Below the pieces are notes generated by a model. The model had not been told where the DNA came from. It saw only the letters and a list, made by a program, of their open reading frames with translations, and did no database searches. Below, piece by piece: positions 26,317 through 36,123 of a stretch of DNA of 64,000 nucleotides. The stretch lies in the NCBI GenBank assembly GCA_000632805.1, contig CP007444.1:434001-498000 (forward strand). The letters are read 5' to 3'. How positions within the stretch are numbered: position 1 is the first letter of the stretch; the number at the start of each line of letters is the position of its first letter. The DNA comes from Dyella jiangningensis. Lineage in GTDB: Bacteria; Pseudomonadota; Gammaproteobacteria; Xanthomonadales; Rhodanobacteraceae. A program made the position numbers and the translations under genes.

Positions 26317-26694
26317 ATGAGCGATCCATCGCGTTTGAAGTGGCTGCGCATCGCCCTCGTGGTGCTGGGGGTCCTGTGCGTGGCCCTCTATCCGCTGATG
26401 CAGGTTTGGCCGTCCGGATGGGCGTGGCACGAAGGCTATTCGGATTATCCGATGATGATCGTGGGCATCTATGCCACGCTGGGCGTGTTTCTCATACGCG
26501 CCGCTCGCGATCCGCTCGCCAACTTGAGCCTGATCTGGTTCACCGTGTGGTCGAGCGTGGTGCATGCCGGGATCATGGCGGTACAGGCGTTGAGCCATGC
26601 GGAGCACAGGGCGCACCTGTGGGGTGATGTGCCGGCGTTGTTCATCGCAGCGATCGTGCTGGCGGTGTTGATGCCGAGGCCGGCGAGAACGTAG
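26317..26694 (+). CDS. Small four-helix membrane protein, DUF6632-like
   Basis: A 125-residue integral membrane protein with four hydrophobic helices at about 10-27, 45-60, 72-90 and 105-120. Between helix 1 and 2 lies MQVWPSGWAWHEGYSDYPMMIVGIYATLGVFLI, a pattern seen in DUF6632 proteins of unknown function. His residues near helix 3 (VHAGIMAVQALSHAEHRAHLWGDVPAL) are conspicuous and could bind a ligand, which is inference only. It starts 62 bp after the GNAT gene and may be read from the same promoter. A perfect 25-bp REP inverted repeat follows 15 bp after the stop. Confidence 0.72.
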   Translation: MSDPSRLKWLRIALVVLGVLCVALYPLMQVWPSGWAWHEGYSDYPMMIVGIYATLGVFLIRAARDPLANLSLIWFTVWSSVVHAGIMAVQALSHAEHRAHLWGDVPALFIAAIVLAVLMPRPART

Positions 26695-26709
26695 GCCGTC
26701 GGAGGTTGA

Positions 26710-26774
26710 GTCGCGCACAGGGTGCGCTCCCACATGGGGATCGTGCTCTTGTGGGAGCGCACCCTGTGCGCGAC
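26710..26774. repeat. REP inverted pair (GGAGCGCACCCTGTGCGCGA family)
   Basis: Two 25-bp arms (26710-26734 and 26750-26774) are perfect reverse complements around a 15-base spacer. Each arm itself contains the small palindrome GCGCACCCTGTGCGC. The same unit recurs at 29.1, 34.1-34.4, 40.2 and 41.2 kb. This resembles the REP elements of Pseudomonas and Stenotrophomonas that depend on RAYT transposases; no RAYT gene is in this window. Confidence 0.88.
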
Positions 26775-26788
26775 TTGCTGAAATGAAA

Positions 26789-26816
26789 GAGCCACGCCCC
26801 TCGCGAGGCGTGGCTC
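26789..26816 (-). terminator. Terminator downstream of first M13 peptidase
   Basis: A 10-bp stem GAGCCACGCC/GGCGTGGCTC with an 8-base loop lies 24 bp beyond the stop of the minus-strand M13 peptidase and is followed by TTTCATTTC. Confidence 0.75.
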
Positions 26817-26840
26817 CTGTCACCCAACGTATGCGATCGC

Positions 26841-28919
26841 TTACCAGATCTTCACGCGATCCGCCGGCGCCAGGTACAGCGTCTCGCCCGCCTTGGGCTG
26901 GAACGCGTCATACCACGCATCGATGTTGCGCACCGTCTGCGCGCGGAAGCGGCCCGGCGCGTGCTCGTTGCCGACCACGCGTGCGCGCAGCGCGGCGTCA
27001 CGGATCTTCTCGCGCCAGCTCTGGCCGAAGGCGAGGAAGAAGCGTTGGTCGCCGGTCAGCCCGTCGATCACCGGTGCCGGCTTGCCGCCCAGCGACTTGT
27101 GGTACGCGAGATAGGCGATGGTGAGGCCCGACACGTCGGCAATGTTCTCGCCCAGCGTCTGCTGGCCGTTCACGTGCAGGCCGGGCAGGGCTTCATAGGC
27201 GTTGAACTGCGCGACCAGCTTCTGGCCCGCGGCCTTGAAGTGCGCCTGGTCTTCCGGCGTCCACCAGTTGGCGAGGTTGCCCTGCGCGTCGAACTCGGCG
27301 CCGAGGTTGTCGAAACTGTGGCTGATCTCGTGACCGATCACCGCGCCAATCGAGCCATAGTTGGCAGCCGCGTCCGCCTTCGGATCGAAGAACGGTGCTT
27401 CGAGGATGGCGGCGGGGAAGTTCAGCGCGTTCTGCAGCGGCAGGTTCACGGCATTCACCGTCTGCGGCGTCATCCACCATTCGCCGCGATCCACCGGCTG
27501 GCTGAGCTTGGCGAGCTGATGCTCGTACTCGTGCTTCTGCGCGCGCTGCATATTGCCCAGCGCGTCGTCTGCCTTGATCTCGAGCTTGCCGTAGTCGCGC
27601 CAGGTTTCCGGGTAACCCACGCTCACGCGGATGCTGGCGATCTTGGCCTTCGCCTTCTGGCGCGTGGCCGGCGTCATCCAGTCCAGGTGATCCACGCGGT
27701 CGTCGAAGGCGGCGAGGATGTTCTTCACCATCTGCTCGACCTGCGTCTTGGACGAAGCCGGGAAATACTTCTTCACGTAGATCTGGCCGACGGCGTCGCC
27801 CAGCGAGATGTTGGTGCTGGAGATGGCGCGCTTCCAGCGGTCGCGCTGCTTGGGCGTGCCCGACAGGGTCTGGCCGTAGAAGCCGAAGCTGAGGTCGGCA
27901 TAGGCCTTGGGCAGCAGGCTGGCGCTCTCGTTGAGGGCGTGGAAGGTGAGGTAATTCTTCCAGGTCTGCAGCGGTTCGCTGGCGGTCAGCGCTGACAGGC
28001 CCTTGATGCCCGGCACCTGCCACACGTCGACGATCTTCTGCTGGTCCAGTCCGGCGGCCTTGAAGTAGGTGTTCCAGTCCAGTCCCGGCGCGTTCTTGGC
28101 GAACGACGCCAGCGTCCACGGGTTGTTGGCCTTGTGGATGTCCTGGCTGTCGACGATGTCGACCTGCGCCTTGGCGATTTTGGTTTCCAGCGCGAGGATG
28201 TTCTTCGCCTTGGTGTCGGCATCGGCGACGCCGGCCTGTTTCAACAACGTGGCGATGTAGGCCTGATACTTGCCGCGGGTGTCCACCATCGCCTTGTCGT
28301 CGGAGAGGTAGTAATCGCGGGTCGGCATGCCCAGGCCACCCTGCAGCAGGTACGGGATGTTGTGCGAGGCGTCTTCCAGGCCATGCGAAACGAACAGGCC
28401 GAACAGATGCTCGGTCTGGAAGTTCGTGGCGTTCACCGGATCGACGTCGGCGCGCAGGCCTTCGCCCAGTACGCGGGCGAGGTCGGTCTTGCTGGCGATG
28501 CCGTCGATGGCTTTCAGCTCGGGCTTCAGCGGATCGAGGCCGCGCTTCTCGATGGTTGCCTCGTCCATGAACGCGGCGTAGTAATCGGCAATCTTGCGCT
28601 CGTTGCTGCCGGCCGGCGCCTTGCTGGCGGCGGCCTCCTTGATCAGGTCGGCATTGCGCTGCTCGGCCTTCAGGAACACCTGCAGGAACACGCCCGTGCT
28701 GGAGCGGTCAGCGGGGATCTCGGCGGTCTTCTTCCACGCACCATTGGCATAGTTGTCGAAGTCGTCGCCCGGCTTGACGCTGTAGTCGATGCCGGCCAGA
28801 TCGATGCCGCTGGCGCTGCGTGCGGGCGCCTGGGCTGTCATGGGCTGGGCCGGCGTCGCGGCGAGCGCGCAGGTGCTGGTCAGTGCAGCCGCCGTGAGAA
28901 TCCAACGAAATTGCCGCAT
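26841..28919 (-). CDS. M13 family zinc metallopeptidase, exported (copy 1)
   Basis: A 692-residue neprilysin/PepO-type endopeptidase. The start at 28919 gives a signal peptide (WILTAAALTSTCALAATPA). The N-terminal domain begins IDYSVKPGDDFDNYANGAWKK, a family hallmark. The zinc site is HEISH with His530, Glu531 and His534, and the third ligand Glu591 lies in ENIADVSG. NAVNLPLQNALNFPAAIL is the substrate-binding NAxYxP-like region, and the C-terminus VKIW is typical of bacterial members (CxxW without the Cys). It probably degrades peptides in the periplasm. A second copy, 686 residues, lies at 41.3-43.4 kb. Confidence 0.93.
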   Translation of the reverse strand: MRQFRWILTAAALTSTCALAATPAQPMTAQAPARSASGIDLAGIDYSVKPGDDFDNYANGAWKKTAEIPADRSSTGVFLQVFLKAEQRNADLIKEAAASKAPAGSNERKIADYYAAFMDEATIEKRGLDPLKPELKAIDGIASKTDLARVLGEGLRADVDPVNATNFQTEHLFGLFVSHGLEDASHNIPYLLQGGLGMPTRDYYLSDDKAMVDTRGKYQAYIATLLKQAGVADADTKAKNILALETKIAKAQVDIVDSQDIHKANNPWTLASFAKNAPGLDWNTYFKAAGLDQQKIVDVWQVPGIKGLSALTASEPLQTWKNYLTFHALNESASLLPKAYADLSFGFYGQTLSGTPKQRDRWKRAISSTNISLGDAVGQIYVKKYFPASSKTQVEQMVKNILAAFDDRVDHLDWMTPATRQKAKAKIASIRVSVGYPETWRDYGKLEIKADDALGNMQRAQKHEYEHQLAKLSQPVDRGEWWMTPQTVNAVNLPLQNALNFPAAILEAPFFDPKADAAANYGSIGAVIGHEISHSFDNLGAEFDAQGNLANWWTPEDQAHFKAAGQKLVAQFNAYEALPGLHVNGQQTLGENIADVSGLTIAYLAYHKSLGGKPAPVIDGLTGDQRFFLAFGQSWREKIRDAALRARVVGNEHAPGRFRAQTVRNIDAWYDAFQPKAGETLYLAPADRVKIW

Positions 28920-29271
28920 GAGCGGTCTCCTGGGGTCGGGAAAAGAGAGCAACGATAGTCCCTCGGACCGCCAGCCGGGCCATGACTTTTGGGCTAGAAA
29001 ACTGAACTGGCAGGAGCAGATCGGGCGTGCGACCGCTGGTCCGCGGCGCGTCAGCGCCGGAGCTTGTCGGCAGTGGATGCGGGGTGTTCGATGTTTTCGC
29101 ACTGACACGGCATTTCGTTGTGGGACCGCACCCTGTGCGCGACAACCTGACGGAACGGAGCACCCCTGGTTCCGCAGTCGCGCATAGGGGCGCTCCCACA
29201 GAAAATTCCGCGGTGCTCCCTAAAGCGGAAGACCTGGCGCGCCACCGGCGTGGTGGCGCGCCGACGCGTGA
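28920..29271. repeat. Intergenic region with a REP inverted pair
   Basis: The 352 bp between valS (stop 29272) and the M13 gene start carry no convincing gene. At 29119-29143 and 29177-29200 lie two diverged REP arms (GGGACCGCACCCTGTGCGCGAC and its mirror GTCGCGCATAGGGGCGCTCCCAC), with 33 bases between. One arm has lost the exact internal palindrome, so this copy is older than that at 26.7 kb. The promoter of the M13 gene should be in 28920-29100 but was not resolved. Confidence 0.75.
29236..29262 (-). terminator. Terminator of valS
   Basis: An 11-bp perfect stem GGCGCGCCACC/GGTGGCGCGCC with a 5-base loop lies 9 bp beyond the valS stop. The following T-tract on the minus strand is weak (TCTTCCGCTTT). 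Confidence 0.65.
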
Positions 29272-32172
29272 TCAGCCCAGCTTCTGCGCCTGCTCGCGCA
29301 GGGCGGTGAGCTGCGTGGTCCAGTCGGTGATGCGCTGGCGTTCCTGTGCGACGACTTCCGCCGGTGCATTAGCCACGAAGTTGGCGTTGCCCAGCTTGCC
29401 TTCGCACTTCTTGATCTCGACCTCGATGCGGCTGATTTCCTTGCCCAGGCGTGCCTTCTCGGCACCAAGGTCGATCAGGCCGGCCAGCGGAATCAGCACG
29501 CGCATCGAACCCACCACCGCGGCGGCAGCGGCTGGTTCATCCGCGCCGGAGGCGATCCACTGTGGCGCCTCCACGCGGGCGAGGAAGCTGATCTGCGCGG
29601 CAAACTTGGCGGCGCGTGCGCGATCGGTGGCATCGCCGTCAGCGAGCAGCAGCGGAATGGTCTTGCCCGGGGCAATGTTCATTTCCGCGCGGATGCGACG
29701 GATGCCGCTCAGCACGTTCTTGAACCACTCGATCTCGGCGGTGGCGGCCTCGTCGGCGACGATCTCGTCGGCGCGCGGCCACGGACGCTCCAGCAGGAAC
29801 TTCGCATCCAGCGCGAGCTTGGGCGCCACCGAATGCCAGATCTCCTCGCTGATGAACGGCACGATCGGATGCAGCGCGCGCAGGATGGTTTCCAGCACCA
29901 CCATCAGCGTGTGGCGGGTGGATGCCGCGGCCGCTGCGTCATCACCATTCAACGCCGGCTTGGACAGCTCCAGGAACCAATCGCAGAACTCGTTCCAGGT
30001 GAACTCGTACAGCTCCTGCGCCAGCAGGTCGAAGCGATAACTGGCGAAGTGCTGCTCGACATCGGCGAGCGTCTGCTTGAGGCGCGTGAGAATCCAGCGC
30101 TCCGCCTCGGTCACCGGCTGTGAGCCCCTCTCCCCTTGGGAGAGGGGTTGGGGAGAGGGTGCGGCCGAAGCGGCAAGCTGCGCGCTGCCCGTACCCTCTC
30201 CCGGCGCCTGCGCGCCACCCTCTCCCGTGGGGAGAGGGGATTCCAGGTTCATCAGCACGAAGCGCGCCGCGTTCCACAGTTTGTTGCAGAACGCCTTGTA
30301 GCCTTCGGCACGCTTGATGTCGAAGTTGATGGTGCGGCTATAGCTGGCCAGCGCGGCGAAGGTGAAGCGAAGCGCGTCGGTGCCGATGGCAGGGATGCCG
30401 TTCGGATAATCCTTGCGGATGCGCTTTTCCACCTTCTCGCGAACCTGCGGAATCAGCAGCGACTTGGTGGACTTGGCCACCAGCGGCTCCAGCTCGATGC
30501 CGTCGATCAGGTCCAACGGGTCCAGCGTGTTGCCCTTGGACTTGGACATCTTCTGACCTTCCGCATCACGCACGATGGCGTTGATGTAGACGTGCCTGAA
30601 CGGCACGCGGCCGGTGAAGTACTTGGTCGCCATCACCATGCGGGCGACCCAGAAGAAGATGATGTCGAAACCCGTCACCAGCACGGCGCTGGGCAGGAAG
30701 ACATTGTCGGTTTCCCAGTTCGCCACGACGTTGCCGTGCTCGTCCTTCACCGGGCCGTCCATCGGCCAGCCCAGCGTGGAGAACGGCCACAGCGCGGAAG
30801 AGAACCAGGTGTCGAGCACATCCTCGTCCTGGCGCAGCGCCCCGACCGGCGCAACAGTGGCGTGCGCACGCGCATCGGCCTCGTTCTCGCCCACGAAGAT
30901 GTTGCCCGCTTCGTCGTAGAACGCCGGGATGCGATGGCCCCACCACAGCTGGCGGCTGATGCACCAGTCCTGGATGTTGTCCAGCCACTGCGTGTAGGTG
31001 GTACTCCAGTTTTCCGGAACGAACTTGATCTCGCCGCCGCGTACGGCGTCCAGCGCCGGCTCAGTGATTTCCTTGCGGCCCTTCTCGCTGGTGAGGTCGA
31101 GGAACCACTGGTCGGTGAGCATCGGCTCGATCACCGCGTCGGAACGCTGGCTCACCGGCACCTGCAGCTTGTGCGGCTTGGTTTCGACCAGCAGGCCGGC
31201 GTCTTCCAGATCCGCCAGCACGGCCTTGCGGGCCTCGTAGCGGTCCATGCCGCGGTACTTCTCCGGCGCGTTCTCGTTGACCTTCGCATCGAGCGTGAAG
31301 ATGTTGATCGGCGCCAGGCCGTGGCGCTGGCCGATGGCGTAGTCGTTGAAGTCGTGCGCCGGGGTGATCTTGACGAAGCCGGTGCCGAACTCCCGATCGA
31401 CGTAGTCGTCGGCGATCACGGGGATCTCGCGTCCCGACAGCGGCAGGCGCAGCATCTGGCCGATCAGGCGCGCGTGGCGCTCGTCTTCCGGATGCACGGC
31501 CACGGCGACGTCGCCCAGCATGGTTTCCGGACGCGTGGTGGCGACCACGACGCTGTCCTTGCCGTCGACGGTGAAGTAGCGGATCGACCACAGGTGGCCA
31601 TCGCGCTCGACGTTGTTCACTTCAAGGTCGGAGACGGCCGTACCCAGCGCCGGATCCCAGTTCACCAAGCGGTTGCCGCGGTAGATCAGGCCCGCGCGAT
31701 ACCACTCGACGAACACCTTGCGCACGGCCTCGGACAAGCCCGGGTCCATGGTGAAGCGTTCGCGCGACCAGTCGGCGGCGACGCCCAGGCGGCGCATCTG
31801 GTTGGTGATGGTGGAGCCGGATTCTTCCTTCCACTGCCACACGCGCTCGATGAAGGCGTCGCGGCCCAGGTCATGGCGCGTCTTGTTCTCGACGGCGAGC
31901 TGGTTCTCCACGATCTTCTGCGTCGCGATGCCGGCGTGGTCGGTGCCCACCTGCCACAGCGTGTTCATGCCGCGCATGCGCTGGTAGCGGATCAGCATGT
32001 CCATCACGGTCTGCTGGAACGCGTGGCCCATGTGCAGCGTGCCGGTGACGTTCGGCGGCGGCAGCAGGATGCAGTAGGGCTCGCCCTGGCCGGACGGCTT
32101 GAAGTCGCCGCTGGCTTCCCAGGCGGCATACCACTTCGATTCGATCTGGCCGGGCTCGAAACTCTTTTCCAT
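29272..32172 (-). CDS. valS: Valyl-tRNA synthetase with an in-frame repeat insertion
   Basis: A 966-residue class I synthetase that charges tRNA-Val. HIGH is seen in [14 protein letters not shown] (about 37-50), the editing domain has [22 protein letters not shown] is KMSKS at 541-545, and the C-terminal coiled coil is [30 protein letters not shown]. The start at 32172 begins [15 protein letters not shown] as in relatives. Residues about 645-685 (SPLPTGEGG...LSQGERGSQ) have no place in the family and are encoded by the CTCTCCC palindromic repeat. They fall between the end of the catalytic region (VLMNLE) and the anticodon-binding domain ([12 protein letters not shown]), a surface-loop position. 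The frame is kept, so the enzyme is presumably active. Confidence 0.95.
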   Translation of the reverse strand: MEKSFEPGQIESKWYAAWEASGDFKPSGQGEPYCILLPPPNVTGTLHMGHAFQQTVMDMLIRYQRMRGMNTLWQVGTDHAGIATQKIVENQLAVENKTRHDLGRDAFIERVWQWKEESGSTITNQMRRLGVAADWSRERFTMDPGLSEAVRKVFVEWYRAGLIYRGNRLVNWDPALGTAVSDLEVNNVERDGHLWSIRYFTVDGKDSVVVATTRPETMLGDVAVAVHPEDERHARLIGQMLRLPLSGREIPVIADDYVDREFGTGFVKITPAHDFNDYAIGQRHGLAPINIFTLDAKVNENAPEKYRGMDRYEARKAVLADLEDAGLLVETKPHKLQVPVSQRSDAVIEPMLTDQWFLDLTSEKGRKEITEPALDAVRGGEIKFVPENWSTTYTQWLDNIQDWCISRQLWWGHRIPAFYDEAGNIFVGENEADARAHATVAPVGALRQDEDVLDTWFSSALWPFSTLGWPMDGPVKDEHGNVVANWETDNVFLPSAVLVTGFDIIFFWVARMVMATKYFTGRVPFRHVYINAIVRDAEGQKMSKSKGNTLDPLDLIDGIELEPLVAKSTKSLLIPQVREKVEKRIRKDYPNGIPAIGTDALRFTFAALASYSRTINFDIKRAEGYKAFCNKLWNAARFVLMNLESPLPTGEGGAQAPGEGTGSAQLAASAAPSPQPLSQGERGSQPVTEAERWILTRLKQTLADVEQHFASYRFDLLAQELYEFTWNEFCDWFLELSKPALNGDDAAAAASTRHTLMVVLETILRALHPIVPFISEEIWHSVAPKLALDAKFLLERPWPRADEIVADEAATAEIEWFKNVLSGIRRIRAEMNIAPGKTIPLLLADGDATDRARAAKFAAQISFLARVEAPQWIASGADEPAAAAAVVGSMRVLIPLAGLIDLGAEKARLGKEISRIEVEIKKCEGKLGNANFVANAPAEVVAQERQRITDWTTQLTALREQAQKLG
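30124..30241. repeat. Palindromic CTCTCCC repeat pair inside valS
   Basis: Two facing modules of the family seen at 18.9 and 21.8 kb: a CCCCTCTCCC/GGAGAGGGG hairpin with GGGGAGAGGGTGCGG at the left, and ACCCTCTCCC plus a CCCTCTCCC/GGGGAGAGGG hairpin at the right. The block keeps the reading frame and is translated as a Pro/Gly/Ser-rich loop on the minus strand. Confidence 0.85.
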
Positions 32173-32269
32173 CGGGGGCTCGCGGTTGCGCGCCGGGGCC
32201 GGCGCGTGAGGAAAAAGCAAAGAGGGCAATTGTACGGGGCGGGGCCCCAGGGTGCCAAAAGCGCCCGGG

Positions 32270-32623
32270 TCAGGGCAGCAACTCGATGCCGAAGCGCCGT
32301 ACCAGCAGGGCGAAAAGGCCGAAGCAGGCCACGGTGATCACCAGGCAGGCCAGCAGGGTCGGCCAGAAGCCCAGCCGGGGCAGCAGCGCAGGGAAGGCCA
32401 GGAACATCGGCAGCGTGGGGATCACATACCAGAACGTGTACCAGGCGTGGTTGGCGATCTTGGCCTGCGGCTGGCGCTCGACCTGCAGCCAGATCAGCAC
32501 CAGCACCGTGACCAGGGGCAGGGCGGCCACGAAACCGCCCAGCCGATCGCTGCGCTTGGCGAACTCGGACACGATCACCACCACTGCGGCGGTGATCAGG
32601 TACTTGGTCACGAGCCAGGCCAT
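32270..32623 (-). CDS. DUF3147 family inner-membrane protein
   Basis: A 117-residue protein with four hydrophobic helices: [61 protein letters not shown] and [21 protein letters not shown]. The basic loop [10 protein letters not shown] after helix 1 and the order of helices fit DUF3147, function unknown. The start at 32623 lies 8 bp after the hemE stop, so it is likely co-transcribed with hemE. valS begins 97 bp beyond its stop on the same strand. Confidence 0.8.
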   Translation of the reverse strand: MAWLVTKYLITAAVVVIVSEFAKRSDRLGGFVAALPLVTVLVLIWLQVERQPQAKIANHAWYTFWYVIPTLPMFLAFPALLPRLGFWPTLLACLVITVACFGLFALLVRRFGIELLP

Positions 32624-32631
32624 GGCAGAGG

Positions 32632-33702
32632 CTAGCCGCCGCGCAGCTGGCGGCCGTAGGCGTGCACTTCGTCGACCAGCACCTTCACGTTCTCCGGGTC
32701 GACTTCCGGCGTGATGCCGTGGCCCAGGTTGAACACATGGCCGGCGTGGTTGCCGTAGCTGTCCAGCACACGACGGACTTCGCGGCGAATGACCTCGGGG
32801 GTGGCGAGCAGGATGGCCGGGTCGAGGTTGCCCTGCAGCGCCACGCGGCCATTCACCGCCTCGCGGGCGTCGGCGAGATCGATGGTCCAGTCCACGCCAA
32901 GGCCCGCACAGCCGGTGTCGGCCATGGCGGCCAGATGCCGGCCGGCACCCTTGGAGAACAGGATCACCGGCAGGTCGCGGCTGGCGGCATCGGCCTTCAG
33001 CGCGTCGACCACCTGCGCCATGTAGCGCAGCGAGAACTCGCGGAACGGCGCGGGGCCGAGCAGGCCGCCCCAGGTGTCGAACACCATCAGCGCCTGGGCG
33101 CCGGCGGCGGCCTGGGCGATCAGGTACGCCGCCACGGACCGGGCCAGCGTGTCGAGCAACCGGTGGGCGAGGGCGGGCTCGCTCCAGCACATGGCCTTCA
33201 GGCGGGCGAAATCGCGCGAACCCTGGCCTTCCACCATGTAGCAGGCCAGCGTCCACGGGCTGCCGGAAAAGCCGATCAGCGGCACGCGGCCATGCAGCTC
33301 GCGGCGGATCAGACGTACCGCGTCCATTACGTAGCGCAGCTCGATCTCCATGTCCGGCACGCCGAGCCGTTCGATGTCGGCCTTGGTGCGCACCGGGTGC
33401 GCGAACTGCGGGCCTTCGCCCTGGGCGAAGCTCAGCCCCAGGCCCATCGCGTCGGGAATGGTGAGGATGTCCGAGAACAGGATGGCCGCGTCCAGCTCGA
33501 AGCGGTCGAGCGGCTGCAGCGTCACCTCGCAGGCCATCTCCGGGTTCTGCGCCAGCCCCATGAAATTGCCGGCGCGCGCGCGGGTGGCGCGATATTCCGG
33601 CAGATAGCGGCCGGCCTGGCGCATCACCCACACGGGCGTGGTGTCGGTGGCCTCGCGGCGTAGGGCGCGCAGGAAGCGGTCGTTCTTCAGGGTGTCACTC
33701 AT
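32632..33702 (-). CDS. hemE: Uroporphyrinogen decarboxylase
   Basis: A 356-residue cytosolic enzyme that removes four carboxyl groups from uroporphyrinogen III to give coproporphyrinogen III in haem synthesis. The signature [33 protein letters not shown] near the N-terminus includes the substrate-binding Arg residues, and the second signature is [17 protein letters not shown]. The catalytic Asp is in [14 protein letters not shown]. The C-terminus has [10 protein letters not shown] and [16 protein letters not shown]. Start 33702 is preferred over an ATG 7 codons earlier because the upstream WGR gene ends at 33704, one base away, a typical tight operon junction. Confidence 0.96.
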   Translation of the reverse strand: MSDTLKNDRFLRALRREATDTTPVWVMRQAGRYLPEYRATRARAGNFMGLAQNPEMACEVTLQPLDRFELDAAILFSDILTIPDAMGLGLSFAQGEGPQFAHPVRTKADIERLGVPDMEIELRYVMDAVRLIRRELHGRVPLIGFSGSPWTLACYMVEGQGSRDFARLKAMCWSEPALAHRLLDTLARSVAAYLIAQAAAGAQALMVFDTWGGLLGPAPFREFSLRYMAQVVDALKADAASRDLPVILFSKGAGRHLAAMADTGCAGLGVDWTIDLADAREAVNGRVALQGNLDPAILLATPEVIRREVRRVLDSYGNHAGHVFNLGHGITPEVDPENVKVLVDEVHAYGRQLRGG

Positions 33703-33703
33703 C

Positions 33704-33964
33704 TCAGGATCCGTAAGGGCCATCCAGGCCCTGGCTGAACATCACGCGGAAGCCGCGCTTGATCTGCGCGTCGCGCGCTTTCTGGAACGCGGCAAGCGCA
33801 TCGTCGCGCTCGAGGAACTGCTCACGCTTGAGCGTGGCCTTGCCGCCTTGCACGCCCGACTCGCGATAGAGCGTCCACCCGCCCAGCAGATCCTGTTCCA
33901 GCGCGATCTGGACATAGCGCGGCGCCTCGGAGGTGGCTGGCATGGCTTGCAGGTAGAGGCGCAT
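33704..33964 (-). CDS. Small stand-alone WGR domain protein
   Basis: An 86-residue protein made of a single WGR domain. [21 protein letters not shown] corresponds to the W-G-R core (here [10 protein letters not shown]), and the C-terminal [13 protein letters not shown] has the conserved KxRxGY-like helix. In known proteins the domain binds nucleic acid, in PARPs (DNA ends) and in bacterial MolR-type proteins. Here no other domain is attached. It is the first gene of the WGR-hemE-DUF3147 operon, with a 1-base gap to hemE. The function is unknown. Confidence 0.8.
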   Translation of the reverse strand: MRLYLQAMPATSEAPRYVQIALEQDLLGGWTLYRESGVQGGKATLKREQFLERDDALAAFQKARDAQIKRGFRVMFSQGLDGPYGS

Positions 33965-34081
33965 GGAGATCGATTCGGAGCAGGGACGGCGAACGGCCTT
34001 GGAAGCCGCATTCTAGAAGGCTTGGCACGCAGGAGCGAGCGCGGCGATGCGCCACGTTCCATTCGTGCGTGTTTTTCCAAC

Positions 34082-34436
34082 TGCAGGAGCGCACCCCGTG
34101 CGCTAAAAGCCTACGGAGCGGTGATGTCGTCACTCCGCGGTCGCGCACTGGGGCGCTCCTACACAGGAGGGCGGGCACGAGAGCCCAAGGCTGTTTGTTG
34201 GCCTCTTGCTTTCTGTGGGAGCGCACCCTGTGCGCGACAGGCCTACGGAGCTGTAACGTTATGACTCCGCGGTCGCGCACAGGGTGCGCTCCCACAAAAA
34301 AAGTAGGCGGACGAGCGCGGCGGCACAGGGCCGTTTGGTCGGCTTTCTCTTGTTGTAGGAGCGCACCCGGTGCGCGAAAAGCCTACGAAGCGGTGATGCC
34401 GCCACCCCGCGGTCGCGCACAGGGTGCGCTCCTACA
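34082..34436. repeat. Array of three REP inverted pairs
   Basis: Three doublets of about 83 bp each lie at 34082-34164, 34214-34296 and 34353-34436, each with GGAGCGCACCC-type and mirror GGGTGCGCTCC-type arms. Their inner spacers are related (GCCTACGGAGCGGTGATG...CGCGGTCGCGC), so the whole doublet was duplicated. The array fills the 491 bp between the aroB stop and the WGR gene start, and no gene is seen there. It could act as a BIME-like block protecting or ending the aroB transcript; this is inference. Confidence 0.88.
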
Positions 34437-34455
34437 AAAAAGCAGGTGGCGGCGA

Positions 34456-35559
34456 TCAGCGCGTGGCCGCTTCCAATACGGCCATGACATCGGCCTCGCT
34501 GACGCCGCTGACGATTTCCGCGCGGCCCACGCCGCGCCAAAGGATCAGGCGCAACGTCCCGGCCAGATTCTTCTTGTCCAGTCGCATCAGAGCGAGCAAT
34601 GGCGCCGGTTCCATGCCGGAAGGAATGGCCGTGGGCAAACCCAGCGCTTCCAGCAGACGATGCAGGCGCGCGGTGTCGCCTTCACCGCTCATGCCCAAAC
34701 GTTCGGACAGCTTTGCGGCGAGCAGCATGCCGATGGCGACGCCTTCGCCGTGCAGCAGCACGGTGTACTTGCCGGCCGTTTCCAGCGCATGGCCAAACGT
34801 GTGCCCGAGATTGAGCAGCGCGCGTTCGCCCTGTTCGGTTTCATCACGGGCCACCACGCCGGCCTTGTACTGCACCTTGCGTGCGATGGCTTCGATCAAG
34901 GGTGCGGTCTCGCGTGCGTTCAGCGCCGCCGCGTGCTGCTCCAGCCATGCGAAGAACGTCGCATCGCCGATCGCCGCACCCTTCACCACTTCCGCCAGGC
35001 CCGCGTGATATTCGCGATCGGGCAGCGTGGCGAGCGTATCGATGTCGGCCACGACGGCACGCGGCTGGTGGAACGCGCCGACCAGATTCTTGCCGGCGGG
35101 CAGGTTCACGCCGGTCTTGCCGCCCACCGAGGAATCGACCATCGACAGCAGGGTGGTCGGCATCTGGATGAAATCGATGCCGCGCATCCAGCACGCGGCG
35201 CTGAAGCCGGCGAGATCGCCCACCACACCGCCGCCGAGCGCCACCACGCAGGCATCGCGCGTGGCGCCGAGCTGGGCCAGCGCTTCCAGCGCACGTCCCA
35301 CGTTGGCGAAGGTCTTGTGCGCTTCGCCGTCGTCCAGCAGGAAAGACGACCAGTGCAGGCCATCGAGCCCTTCGGCCACACGATCGAGGTAGAGCGGCGC
35401 CACCGTCGTATTGCTGATCACCAGTGCATGGCGACCACGCAGCGCCGCGCGCCAGCGTGCCGTATCGGCCAGCAGCCCAGGGCCGATCCAGACCGGGTAG
35501 CTGCGAGAGCCAAGGGCGACGTCGATGGTGCGAATGGGCTGAGAGATAGCTGTGCTCAT
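34456..35559 (-). CDS. aroB: 3-dehydroquinate synthase
   Basis: A 367-residue NAD- and metal-dependent enzyme of the shikimate pathway, turning DAHP into 3-dehydroquinate. The NAD-binding [22 protein letters not shown] is near residue 95. The metal ligands are expected in [10 protein letters not shown] (Glu), [11 protein letters not shown] (His) and [10 protein letters not shown] (His). [24 protein letters not shown] is the substrate-binding signature. Length and order are normal. It overlaps the end of aroK by 4 bases (ATGA), the conserved aroK-aroB pair. Confidence 0.96.
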   Translation of the reverse strand: MSTAISQPIRTIDVALGSRSYPVWIGPGLLADTARWRAALRGRHALVISNTTVAPLYLDRVAEGLDGLHWSSFLLDDGEAHKTFANVGRALEALAQLGATRDACVVALGGGVVGDLAGFSAACWMRGIDFIQMPTTLLSMVDSSVGGKTGVNLPAGKNLVGAFHQPRAVVADIDTLATLPDREYHAGLAEVVKGAAIGDATFFAWLEQHAAALNARETAPLIEAIARKVQYKAGVVARDETEQGERALLNLGHTFGHALETAGKYTVLLHGEGVAIGMLLAAKLSERLGMSGEGDTARLHRLLEALGLPTAIPSGMEPAPLLALMRLDKKNLAGTLRLILWRGVGRAEIVSGVSEADVMAVLEAATR

Positions 35560-36095
35560 GCGGCTTGCTGGCGTTGCCAGTGTTGATCGATCAGAAGAAT
35601 GCTGCGCGCGCTGGCGGCGTGGACATGTTCGTGTTCGCCGGGAATCGCCAGGTCCGCGACGTCCCGATAGAGCGGCGTGCGTGCCTGCGCCATGGCGCTG
35701 AGCCGCTCGGCGCGGTCGCCGCTGGCGAGCAGCGGGCGTTGCTTGTCATGCGCGAGTCGTTCGAGCTGTTGTTCCAGCGTGGCCTGTAGCCACAGCACGA
35801 AGCCGCGCTCCATCAACAACTGGCGGTTGGCCGGGTCGAGCACCGCGCCGGCACCCGTGGCGACGAGCACGCCGCGCTGGCGGCTGCATTCGTCCAGCAG
35901 GGCGCTTTCGCGGCGACGGAAGCCCGCTTCGCCTTCGATCTCGAACACCGCGCTGACCGGTACACCGCACTGCCGCTCGATCTCCTGGTCGAGATCGAGG
36001 AAGTTCAGCCCATAATGCTCGGCCAGCCGACGTCCGATGGAGGTCTTGCCGGCGCCGGTCGGACCGACGATGAACAGGTTGCACGATGGATTCAT
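35556..36095 (-). CDS. aroK: Shikimate kinase
   Basis: A 179-residue kinase that phosphorylates shikimate at the 3-hydroxyl. Walker A GPTGAGKT is at 11-18, the substrate-binding [20 protein letters not shown] contains the expected Asp, and [10 protein letters not shown] and [13 protein letters not shown] follow. The lid RPLLASGD is also present. It is the upstream gene of the pair with aroB and starts 28 bp from the divergent NAD-dependent epimerase. It works two steps after AroB in the same pathway. Confidence 0.95.
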   Translation of the reverse strand: MNPSCNLFIVGPTGAGKTSIGRRLAEHYGLNFLDLDQEIERQCGVPVSAVFEIEGEAGFRRRESALLDECSRQRGVLVATGAGAVLDPANRQLLMERGFVLWLQATLEQQLERLAHDKQRPLLASGDRAERLSAMAQARTPLYRDVADLAIPGEHEHVHAASARSILLIDQHWQRQQAA

Positions 36096-36123
36096 GGGTG
36101 AATGCTAACAGGCGCGAAAGCGC

